Source: Thermoanaerobacterium saccharolyticum (lineage in GTDB: Bacteria > Bacillota > Thermoanaerobacteria > Thermoanaerobacterales > Thermoanaerobacteraceae). Taken from it: 64,000 nucleotides of DNA. Shown one piece after another: positions 44,469 to 54,057 of this stretch (position 1 is the stretch's first letter; every line of letters starts with the position of its first letter). Both the position numbers and the translations under genes were made by a program. Under the pieces are notes generated by a model. That model did no database searches. It was not told where the DNA came from and saw only the letters and a list, made by a program, of their open reading frames with translations. The stretch is from contig NZ_BBKT01000032.1 in assembly GCF_000747665.1 (NCBI RefSeq), positions 41,481 through 105,480 of the forward strand. The letters are read 5' to 3'.

Positions 44469-45922
44469 TACTTTAGATACAATGGTATTGATACAAGATC
44501 TTGCACAGAGCCATCTTTTGGGCTTAATGAAAATACCTGCAATGTACCATCCTGTGGTGTTGATAATGGATTGTACTGTATGTCTGCTTGAAAATCTCCC
44601 CAAGATGGTGCACCTGCACTTGCCTGAACAGACGTCTGTGCCAATATATTGCCATTGGAATCCAACAGCCTTATATTAACAACAGCTTCAAACACTCTGG
44701 CCTTTCCTACCACTTTTATAGGGCTTGTCACGCTGTTGTTTCTCATAGGCGACAGCACTATTATATTTGCCTCCTGACTGCTGTAGGATGTGATTGTGTT
44801 TTTGTCTGAATCAATTATAGCCCGCGCTTCTTTATTTTTTGTCAAGATCATGCCAAGCTCGTCACCTACTTTTATGTCAGTAAAATCCATGTCTGTCTCT
44901 GAATACTGGTAACCACCTTGACTGTCGTAACCGATCTTTGACTGACGGTGTATTATAGCATTTGGCAATACCTTAATATCCGGACCTGCTACATTGTTTA
45001 TATCACTGGTATCTTGGTACTCCCGCTCTATCGTAACGACTCTCGTATCGTAATTGATGGCTTTTACGATGCCGTATATGAATGTCTCTCCTTTTGTAGG
45101 ATCTGCTTCAGGTATCTTCGTGAATTTCGGCTTGACATCACTTATGACCCATATATTGCCTTCTTTATCTCCTTCAGGTTGGACAAGTGTCACAAGATAA
45201 GACTTATTGTCATGAATAGCATTTATGAGCGCAATCCCACCTTTTTTAGATTCCAGTGAAAAATCATCATCAGGCGAAAATCCAACAACACCGCCTTCCT
45301 CTTGTATCACTTTCATCGGATCCAATCTCCATGAATCCTTTCCAAATGACGTACTCTCTTGAAGCTTTTTTACCCTGTCCTTATCAATGTACACTTCTCC
45401 TGTAAGCACAATCCTGCTCAACGGGTCAAGTCCTATTTTGTAACCATACAGGGAATCTATCTTATTGCCTTCCACTAAAATCTGGACACTGTTTACATTT
45501 GGAAGCCCAGTAAGTGTATTTACGAGTGCGGCAACCATGTACTTTGCTGTAGTCCCATCAATGCTTGTTGAAGAAATATAATCTTTAGAAAAGTTTACAT
45601 AAGCTGTTGTATCCTTCAACTGAACCGATAAAAGCTTTGTGTTGTCAGGAATTATCGGCTTTGAATATTGGTCTTTAGGACCTTTCATCAATTCATTTAT
45701 CACCTGTTTCAGTAAGTCCGCATTTTCGGATACGCTTCTTACTTCCATATTCAATCCTGACATCTTGCTATTTAAAAAATACAGCGAAACTTCTTTAACA
45801 GCTTGAACAGTGGATTTCGGGCTTATAGGGGCATTTTTTTCCGTCTTAGTTTTCGTATTTGTAAAACAACCTGACAAAGAAATTGCAGCGATCAATATCA
45901 AGACTAAAAACGCCTTCTTCAT
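44468..45922 (-). CDS. GerMN-domain lipoprotein with C-terminal Gmad2 domain
   Basis: A 484-residue exported lipoprotein (lipobox LSGC, Cys 19). Residues 45-165 form a GerMN domain (EVSLYFLNSKMSG, LLKQVINELMKGPKDQYSKP, AYVNFSKDYIS), and residues about 385-475 a Gmad2 Ig-like domain (NIIVLSPMRNNSVTSPIKVV, GAPSWGDFQADIQYNPLS). The middle 200 residues are unassigned. GerM-type proteins take part in sporulation or germination; this one may act in the envelope. The two-component genes lie 80 bases upstream. Confidence 0.88.
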   Translation of the reverse strand: MKKAFLVLILIAAISLSGCFTNTKTKTEKNAPISPKSTVQAVKEVSLYFLNSKMSGLNMEVRSVSENADLLKQVINELMKGPKDQYSKPIIPDNTKLLSVQLKDTTAYVNFSKDYISSTSIDGTTAKYMVAALVNTLTGLPNVNSVQILVEGNKIDSLYGYKIGLDPLSRIVLTGEVYIDKDRVKKLQESTSFGKDSWRLDPMKVIQEEGGVVGFSPDDDFSLESKKGGIALINAIHDNKSYLVTLVQPEGDKEGNIWVISDVKPKFTKIPEADPTKGETFIYGIVKAINYDTRVVTIEREYQDTSDINNVAGPDIKVLPNAIIHRQSKIGYDSQGGYQYSETDMDFTDIKVGDELGMILTKNKEARAIIDSDKNTITSYSSQEANIIVLSPMRNNSVTSPIKVVGKARVFEAVVNIRLLDSNGNILAQTSVQASAGAPSWGDFQADIQYNPLSTPQDGTLQVFSLSPKDGSVQDLVSIPLYLK

Positions 45923-46002
45923 TGTTATCCCCTCCTAAAAATATGATACAACATTTTTATTACACCTGTATTAACAGAACCTTAAAATTTAATAAATTTT
46001 TT

Positions 46003-47397
46003 TTAAATGTTCTTAACCGGAATCGTTATGTAAAAAACGGTACCTTCGCCGACAGTGCTTTTAACGTCTATGTGTCCTTTATGCAAATCTACGATCTCCT
46101 TTACTATGGCCAAACCTAATCCAAAACCTCCAGTCTTTTGAGATCTTGCCGTATCGCCTCTGGAAAACCTTTCAAACACCTTAGGCAGCGTTTCCTGACT
46201 TATTCCTATGCCTGTATCAGATATGGTGATGTAGACATTCTTATCATCAGAATCAAGAGTCAGTTTAACAGAGCCACCGCTTGGAGTGTATTTTATGCCA
46301 TTTTCTACGACGTTGTATATCATCCTGTAAAATCTATCTGCATCAACATCCGCAAAAATGTTTTTCTCGTTCTCAAATATCAACGAAACACCTTTTTGTT
46401 CAGCTATGGCTTCAAGGTTTTCAATGACATTGTAAGCAATTTCAGTAATATTTTCCGTCTTATTTTCGATTGAGCGTATTTTATCAATCTTTGCTAAAAC
46501 CAACAATTCATTTACAAGCCTCGTCATTCTGTCAACTTCAGAATTTATATCCTTTAAAAACTCTTTATACAAAGATATATCCACATTATCGCTGGATATA
46601 AGCGGTTCTACAAGGGCTTTTATTGCCGCCAATGGCGTTTTAAGCTCATGGGATGCATCGGAAACAAATCTTTTTCTCTCATCGTCTATCTTCATAAGCT
46701 TCGTACCCATATCGTTGAATGCGTCTGCTAACTTGCCGATTTCATCATTTCCCTTCACATCAACTTTGTAGTCAAATTTGCCTTCGGATATTATCTTTGT
46801 AGCGTCTGTAAGCCTTTTTAAAGGTTTAGTTATAAATGCAGCGACTATAAGGCTTAATATGCTTACGATAGAACCTATGGCAGTAAATGTATATATCATC
46901 TGCATTTTAATTGAGTACAAAAAATTCATCACATCGTCGATAGACGTAGACAATAGGATACTACCTACAATCTCATTTTTTATAGTCACAGGAACAGCAG
47001 AATACATGGTCCAGCCAGAACCTGTGATGTAGTGTATGCTCGTAGAGCCTGTCCCCTTTAAAGCGGACTTAATATCGCTGTAGTTATTTATGTCTTTGCC
47101 CTCAATACCACCATTCCCCGCAGAATCAACTATGACTTTTCCACCTACATCAGTAAAAAGGATCCTTGAATTAATCTGGTTTGCATAATCCACAATAGTA
47201 GGTTCAATCAAATATGACGAGACGCCTATAAACTTAGAAACCAAATTTGCAATCATGTTGGCTTGCGTCAAATTGTTTATTCTTTCGTTTGCAAGGTAAC
47301 TTTCATAAATATTGTTGAAAAGATAAATACCTGTAGAAGCCAGCGAAACTATCAGGATAATAAAATAAATCGAAAATATCTTCCACCTTAAACTCAA
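46003..47397 (-). CDS. Membrane sensor histidine kinase
   Basis: A 464-residue kinase. Two membrane helices (residues 7-27 and about 168-190) flank a 140-residue outer sensor region. HAMP follows at 190-240, then HisKA with the phosphorylated His in SDASHELKTPLAAIKALV, N box VVENGIKYTPSGG, and G boxes DTGIGISQETLPKVFERF and GGFGLGLAIVKEIV. It resembles WalK/PhoR-type kinases but lacks a PAS domain. It follows its regulator gene by 9 bases. Signal unknown; the GerMN lipoprotein gene downstream may be part of the system. Confidence 0.93.
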   Translation of the reverse strand: MSLRWKIFSIYFIILIVSLASTGIYLFNNIYESYLANERINNLTQANMIANLVSKFIGVSSYLIEPTIVDYANQINSRILFTDVGGKVIVDSAGNGGIEGKDINNYSDIKSALKGTGSTSIHYITGSGWTMYSAVPVTIKNEIVGSILLSTSIDDVMNFLYSIKMQMIYTFTAIGSIVSILSLIVAAFITKPLKRLTDATKIISEGKFDYKVDVKGNDEIGKLADAFNDMGTKLMKIDDERKRFVSDASHELKTPLAAIKALVEPLISSDNVDISLYKEFLKDINSEVDRMTRLVNELLVLAKIDKIRSIENKTENITEIAYNVIENLEAIAEQKGVSLIFENEKNIFADVDADRFYRMIYNVVENGIKYTPSGGSVKLTLDSDDKNVYITISDTGIGISQETLPKVFERFSRGDTARSQKTGGFGLGLAIVKEIVDLHKGHIDVKSTVGEGTVFYITIPVKNI

Positions 47398-47406
47398 CGT
47401 ATCACC

Positions 47407-48084
47407 CTATTTCATGTAGTAGCCAGAGCCCCACTTGGTAAAAATGTGTTTAGGATTTGCTGGGTCATCTTCTATCTTCTCTCTAAGCTTTCTTATATGG
47501 ACATTTACGGTATTCGTATCTCCATAAAAGTCAAATCCCCATATTAAGTCCATCAGTTTGTCCTTAGAATAAAGCTTTCCCGGATTTGAAGCCAAAAGAA
47601 CTAATAATTCAAACTCTTTATTTGTAAGATCGATGTCTTTGCCATTCTTCTGGACTATCTTGTCAGGAACATTTATCGTAATATCCCCTAACTTGATTAC
47701 ATCGTGCTTTTTTACATAAGGTGTCGTTGTCCGTCTGAATAAAGCTCTGATTCTGGCGATCAATTCCCTCGTATTAAAAGGCTTTGCAAGGTAGTCATCT
47801 GCTCCCATCTCAATGCCTACTATCTTATCCACATCTTCTCCTTTGGCTGTAAGCATTATTATAGGTATATTTGAAAATGACCTTACCTCTTTGCAAAGGG
47901 TAAGACCGTCAATCTTGGGCAGCATCAAATCTAATATTACTAAATCATAATTGCCATTTTTTATTTTTTCCAAGCCTTCTTCACCATCATAAGCACAATC
48001 AACGTAGTAACCTTCTTGAATGAGGGATAGCTTCAATCCTTTTACAAGCATTTCTTCATCATCGATAATTAAAATGTTTTCCAT
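47407..48084 (-). CDS. OmpR-family response regulator
   Basis: A 225-residue regulator. Receiver domain residues 1-120 with the acidic pair IIDDEEMLVKG, the phosphorylated Asp in DLVILDLMLPKIDG and the Lys in ADDYLAKPFN. Winged-helix domain at 130-225 (LTNKEFELLVLLASNPGKLY, NTVNVHIRKLREKIEDD). I start at the ATG at 48084, behind GGAGGT. First gene of a regulator-kinase-lipoprotein operon. Confidence 0.95.
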   Translation of the reverse strand: MENILIIDDEEMLVKGLKLSLIQEGYYVDCAYDGEEGLEKIKNGNYDLVILDLMLPKIDGLTLCKEVRSFSNIPIIMLTAKGEDVDKIVGIEMGADDYLAKPFNTRELIARIRALFRRTTTPYVKKHDVIKLGDITINVPDKIVQKNGKDIDLTNKEFELLVLLASNPGKLYSKDKLMDLIWGFDFYGDTNTVNVHIRKLREKIEDDPANPKHIFTKWGSGYYMK

Positions 48085-48183
48085 AGTCGATACCTCCATT
48101 TTTAGTATATCATATTCTATGTGAAAATTGTATATAATTGATTTTATGTTTAAATAAGTCTAAAATTTAATTGAGGTGATAAT

Positions 48184-49326
48184 ATGAGGACGCTAATTGT
48201 AAATGGCAGATTATTAGTTGACGGAAATATAGTAGATGACAAAGATGTATTGATTGAAGGAAATAAAATAAGCGCTATTGGAAATGGCCTTTATGCCGAC
48301 AATACAATAGATGCTGAGGGCAACTACGTGTCGCCAGGTTTCGTAGACATACATATACACGGTTCTTCTGGATTCGATACAATGGACGGAACTTTTGAAG
48401 CAATAAATACAATATCAAAGTCTGTGGCAATGCACGGCACCACATCATTTCTGCCTACAACCATGACAGAGGATAAAGGTAAAATCAAAAATGCTATTAA
48501 AAATGTTTTTGACAACAAAGACCATGTTGAAGGTGCTGAAATCTTAGGCATTCACATGGAAGGGCCTTTTATAAACTCAAAGCAAAAGGGAGCGCAAGAT
48601 GATAAATTCATCCTCAAACCTACAATAGAAAATTTCACTGAAATTTGCGGCGACTACATAGGGGTTGTGAAACTTGTCACAATAGCACCTGAAGTTGAGG
48701 GAGCATTGGATCTTATAAAATATTTAAGAGAAAAAAACATCATCGCATCTGTAGGACATACTGATTCTACTTATGATGATGTAGCTTCAGGATTCAAAGC
48801 TGGTATAACACATGCCACCCATGTCTTTAACGCCATGAAAGGATTCCACCACCGCGAAGTAGGAACAGTAGGAGCAGTCTTCGATCTCGACATAAGCGCA
48901 GAAGTAATCGCTGATGGAATACACTCTGTCTTTCCAGCCATAAGAACGCTTATAAGGTTAAAAGGTAAAGAAAAAGTAAATCTAATAACAGATGCAATGA
49001 TGGCTACAAACTTAAGGGACGGTCTTTACCAATTAGGTGGTCAAGATGTATACGTAAAAGATGGTGCTGCAAGGTTAAAAAGCGGAGTCTTGGCCGGAAG
49101 CACCCTTACATTAGACAAAGCTGTAAAGAATATCCTTTTCAATGCAGATTTAACACTACCTGAATCTGTCGCACTGGCGTCTTACAACAGCGCAAAAGTA
49201 ATAGGTGTTGATGACAAAAAAGGCCTTATAAAGGAAGGATATGATGCAGATATCATAATCTTTGATGAAAATATAGAGATAAAAAAGACAATCGTCGGTG
49301 GAAAAATCGTCTATGAAAAAAAATAG
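48184..49326 (+). CDS. nagA: N-acetylglucosamine-6-phosphate deacetylase
   Basis: A 380-residue amidohydrolase. The metal-site motif GFVDIHIHGSSGFDTMDG is near residue 52, HMEGPFINSKQKGAQD near 123, with later metal ligands in SVGHTDSTYDDV and ATHVFNAMKGFHHREVG, and ITDAMMATNLRDG carries the catalytic Asp. It releases acetate from GlcNAc-6-P in amino-sugar and wall recycling. No nagB is adjacent. It shares a terminator with the convergent lacI-type gene. Confidence 0.96.
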   Translation: MRTLIVNGRLLVDGNIVDDKDVLIEGNKISAIGNGLYADNTIDAEGNYVSPGFVDIHIHGSSGFDTMDGTFEAINTISKSVAMHGTTSFLPTTMTEDKGKIKNAIKNVFDNKDHVEGAEILGIHMEGPFINSKQKGAQDDKFILKPTIENFTEICGDYIGVVKLVTIAPEVEGALDLIKYLREKNIIASVGHTDSTYDDVASGFKAGITHATHVFNAMKGFHHREVGTVGAVFDLDISAEVIADGIHSVFPAIRTLIRLKGKEKVNLITDAMMATNLRDGLYQLGGQDVYVKDGAARLKSGVLAGSTLTLDKAVKNILFNADLTLPESVALASYNSAKVIGVDDKKGLIKEGYDADIIIFDENIEIKKTIVGGKIVYEKK

Positions 49327-49345
49327 CCTTATTGGCTATTTTTTT
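49316..49345. terminator. Bidirectional terminator between nagA and the LacI-type gene
   Basis: AATAGCC TTATT GGCTATT stem flanked by A-run and T7. It covers both stop codons. Confidence 0.85.
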
Positions 49346-50345
49346 CTTCACCGTATCCTGTTGATTCTCTGACGATAAGCTGATGAGGTAAAACCACATG
49401 CATATCATCAATAGGCTCTTTAGCAAGTAATTTTGTCATAAGTCTCATACTTACAGCACCTATGTCATATGCAGGCCTCTGAATAGTAGTTATAGTAGGC
49501 CTAAACATGTATGAAAGATAAGTGTTATCAAAGCCGATAACGTGAATATCTTCAGGTACGCTAAATCCAGAGTCAAATATAGCATTTATGGCAGCAGCAG
49601 CCATCTCATCTGAAGCTGCAAAGACAGCGTCAACATTGTTCTCTAAAAGCTTAAGCATTGCAAGGTACGCTTGCCTTGCTTTGAAACTGCCTTCTACCAC
49701 AAGCGACGGCTTAAATCTTATTTTCGCCTCAGATAAAGCTTCTTTGTATCCATTCGTCCTCTGTACGCCTCCGATAGGATCATCAGCAGGTCCCGATATC
49801 ATTCCTATCTTTTTGTGTCCTAAAGAGATCAAATATTTCACAGCATCATAAGAGGCTTTTTTGTTGTCTATATTGACATTAGGAAACTCTGATTCAGAAT
49901 CCTCTGTGCCTGCTAAGACAATCGGTATACCTATGTCTTTTAGCTGCTGCTTTACTGAATCTCTAATGATATCTCCCATGTATATGATGCCATCAACTTG
50001 CTTTTCGCTAAGTATCTCTATATAATTCATCTCTTTTTCTTCTTTTTGGTCTGTATTGCACAGAAATATATTGTAAGAATACATACTGGCAATGTCTTCT
50101 ATGCCTCTTACAACTTCAGGATAAAAAGGACTTGATATATCAGGAACAATAAGCCCTATCGTGTGAGTCTTTTGTATTTTCAAGCTTCTGGCTAAAGCAT
50201 TTGGCTTATAACCTGTCTTTTTTATGGCATCCAACACCCTTTGCTTTGTCTCATCAGTGACAACAGCACTGTTATTTAAAACTCTTGACACTGTAGCTAT
50301 AGAAACTTTCGCTTCCCTAGCCACATCTTTAATAGTAGCATTCAC
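49329..50345 (-). CDS. LacI-family transcriptional regulator (CcpA-like)
   Basis: A 338-residue regulator. The N-terminal HTH is TIKDVAREAKVSIATVSRVL, the hinge helix ALARSLKIQKT, followed by a periplasmic-binding-type effector domain (IGLIVPDISSPFYPEVVRGI to VIGFDNTYLSYMFRPTITTI). Length and style are close to CcpA, but without searching I cannot separate CcpA from a sugar-specific repressor. Converges on nagA, so amino-sugar control is possible but not shown. Confidence 0.85.
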   Translation of the reverse strand: MNATIKDVAREAKVSIATVSRVLNNSAVVTDETKQRVLDAIKKTGYKPNALARSLKIQKTHTIGLIVPDISSPFYPEVVRGIEDIASMYSYNIFLCNTDQKEEKEMNYIEILSEKQVDGIIYMGDIIRDSVKQQLKDIGIPIVLAGTEDSESEFPNVNIDNKKASYDAVKYLISLGHKKIGMISGPADDPIGGVQRTNGYKEALSEAKIRFKPSLVVEGSFKARQAYLAMLKLLENNVDAVFAASDEMAAAAINAIFDSGFSVPEDIHVIGFDNTYLSYMFRPTITTIQRPAYDIGAVSMRLMTKLLAKEPIDDMHVVLPHQLIVRESTGYGEEKNSQ

Positions 50346-50474
50346 TCTTTACCACCTCTAAGTTATCGTTTTCTCATACCTTATGGATATTTTACTTTTT
50401 TAATGAAAATTTGTCAATAGATTTTCGAAAAAATTTTACATCGTTTTTCATAAATCAACAAAAAAAGACGAAGA

Positions 50475-50609
50475 TCATTTGTCTTCATCATCATCAACAT
50501 CTTTTTTTCTATCTTTTAAAACCAGCAAAGGTATAAAAGACATAGCCATGTACATTATTCCTACAACTAAGACTACAAGTATACTTAGTTTTGCAACCAA
50601 CTGTTCCAC
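50475..50609 (-). CDS. Small membrane protein (44 aa)
   Basis: A 44-residue ORF starting with GTG, 6 bases after GGAGGTGG, a strong site. One hydrophobic helix (LVAKLSILVVLVVGIMYMAM then SFIPLLVL) is followed by an acidic, charged tail (KDRKKDVDDDEDK). A weak hairpin and T7 overlap its end. It resembles the short holin-like or stress proteins of Gram-positives, but I do not recognise it. It is downstream of the HAD phosphatase gene. Confidence 0.6.
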   Translation of the reverse strand: MEQLVAKLSILVVLVVGIMYMAMSFIPLLVLKDRKKDVDDDEDK

Positions 50610-50670
50610 AAAACCACCTCCGGCATTTAAAAGCTCATTACATTATATGCAAAAGGTGGCTTTATGGTCT

Positions 50671-51492
50671 TTAAACAGCCATAATTTGTTGTCTTGCAAA
50701 AATCCTATTTATCGCAAATGCGATACCATCTTCATTGTTTGACTTCGTGACAAAGTCTGCTTTTATCTTTACAAGTTCTGGTGCATTTGCCATCGCAACT
50801 CCAAAACCTGCATACTCTATCATTGATAAATCATTGAGATTATCTCCTACAGCAGCAACAAGCTCCCTCTTAATGTTGTACATATTTGCCAAAGTCTTCA
50901 ATGCATTACCTTTGCTGACACCTTTAGCATTAAGCTCCAAATGGCCACCACCAGATGTGGAAACAGAAACTATCTTTGAAAGCTTATCGTAAACTTCCGG
51001 CTCTACAGGGGCAGGATTTTTGATGTCACCTATGGCATATATTTTAGCAGTGCCTTTCCCTGTTTTTTTGATGTATTCAGCAAGATCACCAACAGCATTC
51101 ACTTCAACTGTATTAAATGACAAGTACCATTCAACCCTTTCATTCATTTCTTCTACAACTAACTTATCGTCAATATATAGATTTACTTGATAACCACTGT
51201 TTTTTAGTATATCGATGACTGCTATGGCATCATCAGGTTGAATCGGATTATAATAGTACACTTTTTTCGTGTAAATATCTTTTATCAAAGCTCCATTAAA
51301 GCAAATGACAGGTGCATTTACCCTAAGCTCTAAAGCGTATGGTAATATTGATGAAAACATCCTACCAGTGGCAATTGTATAAATGACTCCCTTTTCTCTC
51401 AGCACATTTATGGCGTTAATATTTGCTTCAGATATTTTATTGTTGCTATCTAAAAGGCTTCCATCAGCATCTGTTACAAATAATTTACACAT
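50671..51492 (-). CDS. HAD-superfamily phosphatase, Cof type
   Basis: A 273-residue Cof/YidA-like hydrolase. Motif I is FVTDADGSLLDS (usually DLDGT), motif II YTIATGRMFSS, motif III lysine in KGNALKTLAN, and motif IV VAAVGDNLNDLSMIEYAGFG. A C2 cap domain lies at about 85-195. Acts on small phosphorylated metabolites in the cytoplasm. I start at the ATG at 51492 behind AGGGG; an upstream TTG touches the site. Confidence 0.92.
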   Translation of the reverse strand: MCKLFVTDADGSLLDSNNKISEANINAINVLREKGVIYTIATGRMFSSILPYALELRVNAPVICFNGALIKDIYTKKVYYYNPIQPDDAIAVIDILKNSGYQVNLYIDDKLVVEEMNERVEWYLSFNTVEVNAVGDLAEYIKKTGKGTAKIYAIGDIKNPAPVEPEVYDKLSKIVSVSTSGGGHLELNAKGVSKGNALKTLANMYNIKRELVAAVGDNLNDLSMIEYAGFGVAMANAPELVKIKADFVTKSNNEDGIAFAINRIFARQQIMAV

Positions 51493-51694
51493 ATATTTCA
51501 ACCCCTATGTTTATTTTTCTATAACTATATTATAACAGTTTGTAAATTTACATACTATATCATTATTTAGTATAAAACGTTAACACTGAAAATTTTACAT
51601 TTTCATTTTTTATTTAACAAACTTTTTACAACGTATATTTTGCATCAATACTCTCAAAATATATTTGTGACATATTAAATGGAAGGGTGGGCTT

Positions 51695-52366
51695 ATGCTT
51701 ATTATATTTTTTCGTACATTAATCCTTTATTTCTTGGTAGTCGTCGTCATGAGAATAATGGGAAAACAGCAGATAGGGCAATTGCAGCCGTACGAATTGG
51801 TTGTAGCAATAATGATAGCTGATTTGGTAGCCGTACCTATGCAAAACAAAGGCATACCACTTTTAACAGGCATTATACCTATCCTTACTTTGCTTATATC
51901 ACAGCTTTTTTTGTCGTATGTGTCAATGAAAAGTCTGCACGGCCGAGAAATCATCTGCGGAAAACCTACGATTTTAATTGACAAAGGAAAAATCCTGACA
52001 AAAGAGCTTCAAAAAGAAAGGTACAATATAAACGACCTTTTAGAAGAGCTTAGAGTCATGGGCTATCCAAATATCGCAGATGTAGAGTATGCAATATTGG
52101 AGACAAATGGCTGCTTAAGCGTAATACCAAAAGTCGATAAAAGACCTGTAACACCTAATGACTTAAATCTGACACCTCAATACGAAGGGCTTCCTCTTCC
52201 ACTAATAATAGACGGAAAGATCATAGAAAAAAACATGAAAATAGCAAATGCTGATATGAAGTGGCTTAATGAGCAATTGAAGATGTGGAATATAAGCAGC
52301 ATAGATAATGTAATACTGGCATCACTTGATCCCAACAACGTATTGACAGTTTACAAGAAGGAGTGA
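51695..52366 (+). CDS. DUF421/YetF family membrane protein
   Basis: A 223-residue protein: three N-terminal helices (TLILYFLVVVVMRIMGKQQI, ELVVAIMIADLVAVPM, GIIPILTLLISQLFL) then a cytosolic domain with the family motifs LIDKGKILTKELQKERYNIN and DLLEELRVMGYPNIADVEYA, and a C-terminal ASLDPNNVLTVY. YetF/DUF421 proteins are common in spore formers; function is unsettled. Coupled to a DUF4363 gene. Confidence 0.9.
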   Translation: MLIIFFRTLILYFLVVVVMRIMGKQQIGQLQPYELVVAIMIADLVAVPMQNKGIPLLTGIIPILTLLISQLFLSYVSMKSLHGREIICGKPTILIDKGKILTKELQKERYNINDLLEELRVMGYPNIADVEYAILETNGCLSVIPKVDKRPVTPNDLNLTPQYEGLPLPLIIDGKIIEKNMKIANADMKWLNEQLKMWNISSIDNVILASLDPNNVLTVYKKE

Positions 52367-52374
52367 TACATCAA

Positions 52375-52758
52375 GTGAAATACGTAATTCCGTTGATTGC
52401 AACCATCACAGTCTTAATAATACTTGTAGACATAACTTCCTACAATTACCTGTATAGTTCATCCAACAACATGGAAAAAAAGCTTGAAACTATAGAACAA
52501 AACATAAAAAATGAGAAGTGGATGAACGCCAAAACAAATGCTGATGATTTAGAAAAGACTTGGGGAAAAGTAAGCAACAAATGGGCAATTTTAATTGAAC
52601 ACAGAGAAATAGACGATATTGACATGAGCCTTTCAAAGCTTAAAAGTTTTATTGACACTAAAGACAAAGATTTAAGCCTATCAGAGCTTAAAACATTGAA
52701 AGAGCTTTACAGTCACATACCATCAAATGAAAAGCTGACATTTGAAAACATACTATAA
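52375..52758 (+). CDS. DUF4363 family protein
   Basis: A 127-residue protein with one N-terminal membrane helix (YVIPLIATITVLIILV) and a helical outer domain (NMEKKLETIEQNIKNEKW, KTWGKVSNKWAILIEHREID). It pairs with DUF421 genes in many clostridia. The GTG at 52375 is 11 bases after AAGGAG; an earlier in-frame GTG lies inside that site. Function unknown. Confidence 0.82.
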   Translation: MKYVIPLIATITVLIILVDITSYNYLYSSSNNMEKKLETIEQNIKNEKWMNAKTNADDLEKTWGKVSNKWAILIEHREIDDIDMSLSKLKSFIDTKDKDLSLSELKTLKELYSHIPSNEKLTFENIL

Positions 52759-52786
52759 AAACCCGGTTTCCCGGGTCTTTATAGTA
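52751..52786. terminator. Bidirectional terminator, DUF4363 gene / secreted protein gene
   Basis: TACTATAAA, A, ACCCGG, TTTC, CCGGGT, C, TTTATAGTA: a long near-perfect inverted repeat between convergent genes. Confidence 0.8.
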
Positions 52787-52792
52787 TGCAAA

Positions 52793-53962
52793 TTAATTTT
52801 GTGCTGGAGCTGTCAACTCTTTAGCGTTTTTGGCATCATCAGGCAACACAACATTGATATTTCCATTGATATTTGAGTAAACCATTGAGCCACTTATCAT
52901 CTCCCATTTTATTGGCATCTCAACTCCTGCTACTTTCGCTCCTTGCTTATAAGCGATTTTTAAAATCATGTCAAGCTTGCACACCTGATTTGTATTTGCA
53001 TCCATATAATAAACATATTTTCCATACACTCCATCAACTAAATCGCTGTACTTCATACCATTCAAGATGCTTCCAAGCCCAAGAGCATTTACTAAATCGT
53101 CCATTTTTGATATATCCGTAATCTTTGTGTATGCATATACCACGTTTACTGCTTTGCCGTTTAAATAGCTTGTTCCTGCATACCTATAAAGTACATCTTT
53201 GCTGAAGAGATTATTTTGTTGCTGCAATTTTTCTAAGTTTGTGATGTTGGACATGCCGGGAACTGTCATATAGCTCCACTGACCATCAGGTGACTTTACA
53301 TAAATTTTATCACCCATCATGTACTCTTCTACGTTCATTGACCCCGCATTTGGAATAGTCATGCTTATTACTTCATGGATTCCTTGGTCTAAATTGAAAT
53401 CAGCGTATACCTGTGCAGAAACCATATCAAATGGAGATGCAACGCCATTGTTAAAGCCTATATCAATTTTCATATTGCCATTTAAACTGCCACTCTTCAT
53501 TGTAGTATTCTTGCTGCTATCTATCATGTCTTTAACTTTATCGTAATTGTCGAATATCTTTGACAATATCTGCTGCCCTTCATCTTCTGTTACTTTATCA
53601 TTTAGAGAAACATCTTGAGGAATCAAACCATCTTCTAAAGCATAGACGTATTCAAACCCTTCCACCTGATGTGCATCTATCATCGATAGTCCATAAAATC
53701 TGCTTAATATGGTAGCCACTTGTTCGTAAGTGATTGGATCTGAAAGCATCAAATTTCCTTTGCCATCGCCTTCTAATATATGGTTGTTTTTCACGTACTG
53801 AGAGATATCCTGTCCAGATAAATCAATTCCATATCCTTTTAAAAGATCATTTACAAACTCTTGTCTCGTCATGTATGACGTAGATGGCTGAGCCGCTAAG
53901 CCAAACACTGGAATAACTGCAATCAGCATAACTACCAAAAAGATAGAAATAAACTTCTTCAC
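52793..53962 (-). CDS. Secreted protein with SLH-like start and LolA/DUF6612-like domain
   Basis: A 389-residue exported protein: signal peptide 1-23 (FISIFLVVMLIAVIPVFGLA), residues 28-130 resemble a pair of SLH-like repeats (TRQEFVNDLLKGYGIDLSG, PITYEQVATILSRFYGLS), and residues 150-380 form a beta-rich domain (GNMKIDIGFNNG, KIYVKSPDGQWSYMTVPGM) like the lipoprotein-sorting/DUF6612 group. It could be held to the wall by its SLH-like part, although no third repeat is visible. Role unknown. Confidence 0.75.
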   Translation of the reverse strand: MKKFISIFLVVMLIAVIPVFGLAAQPSTSYMTRQEFVNDLLKGYGIDLSGQDISQYVKNNHILEGDGKGNLMLSDPITYEQVATILSRFYGLSMIDAHQVEGFEYVYALEDGLIPQDVSLNDKVTEDEGQQILSKIFDNYDKVKDMIDSSKNTTMKSGSLNGNMKIDIGFNNGVASPFDMVSAQVYADFNLDQGIHEVISMTIPNAGSMNVEEYMMGDKIYVKSPDGQWSYMTVPGMSNITNLEKLQQQNNLFSKDVLYRYAGTSYLNGKAVNVVYAYTKITDISKMDDLVNALGLGSILNGMKYSDLVDGVYGKYVYYMDANTNQVCKLDMILKIAYKQGAKVAGVEMPIKWEMISGSMVYSNINGNINVVLPDDAKNAKELTAPAQN

Positions 53963-54057
53963 AATAACCCCTCCTTGACTTGTTTGTTAATTTTTAATCA
54001 GTTATATTTTACTACTTTGCCATATTTTAATCAATAAAAATTTTCTAAATTTTTGAA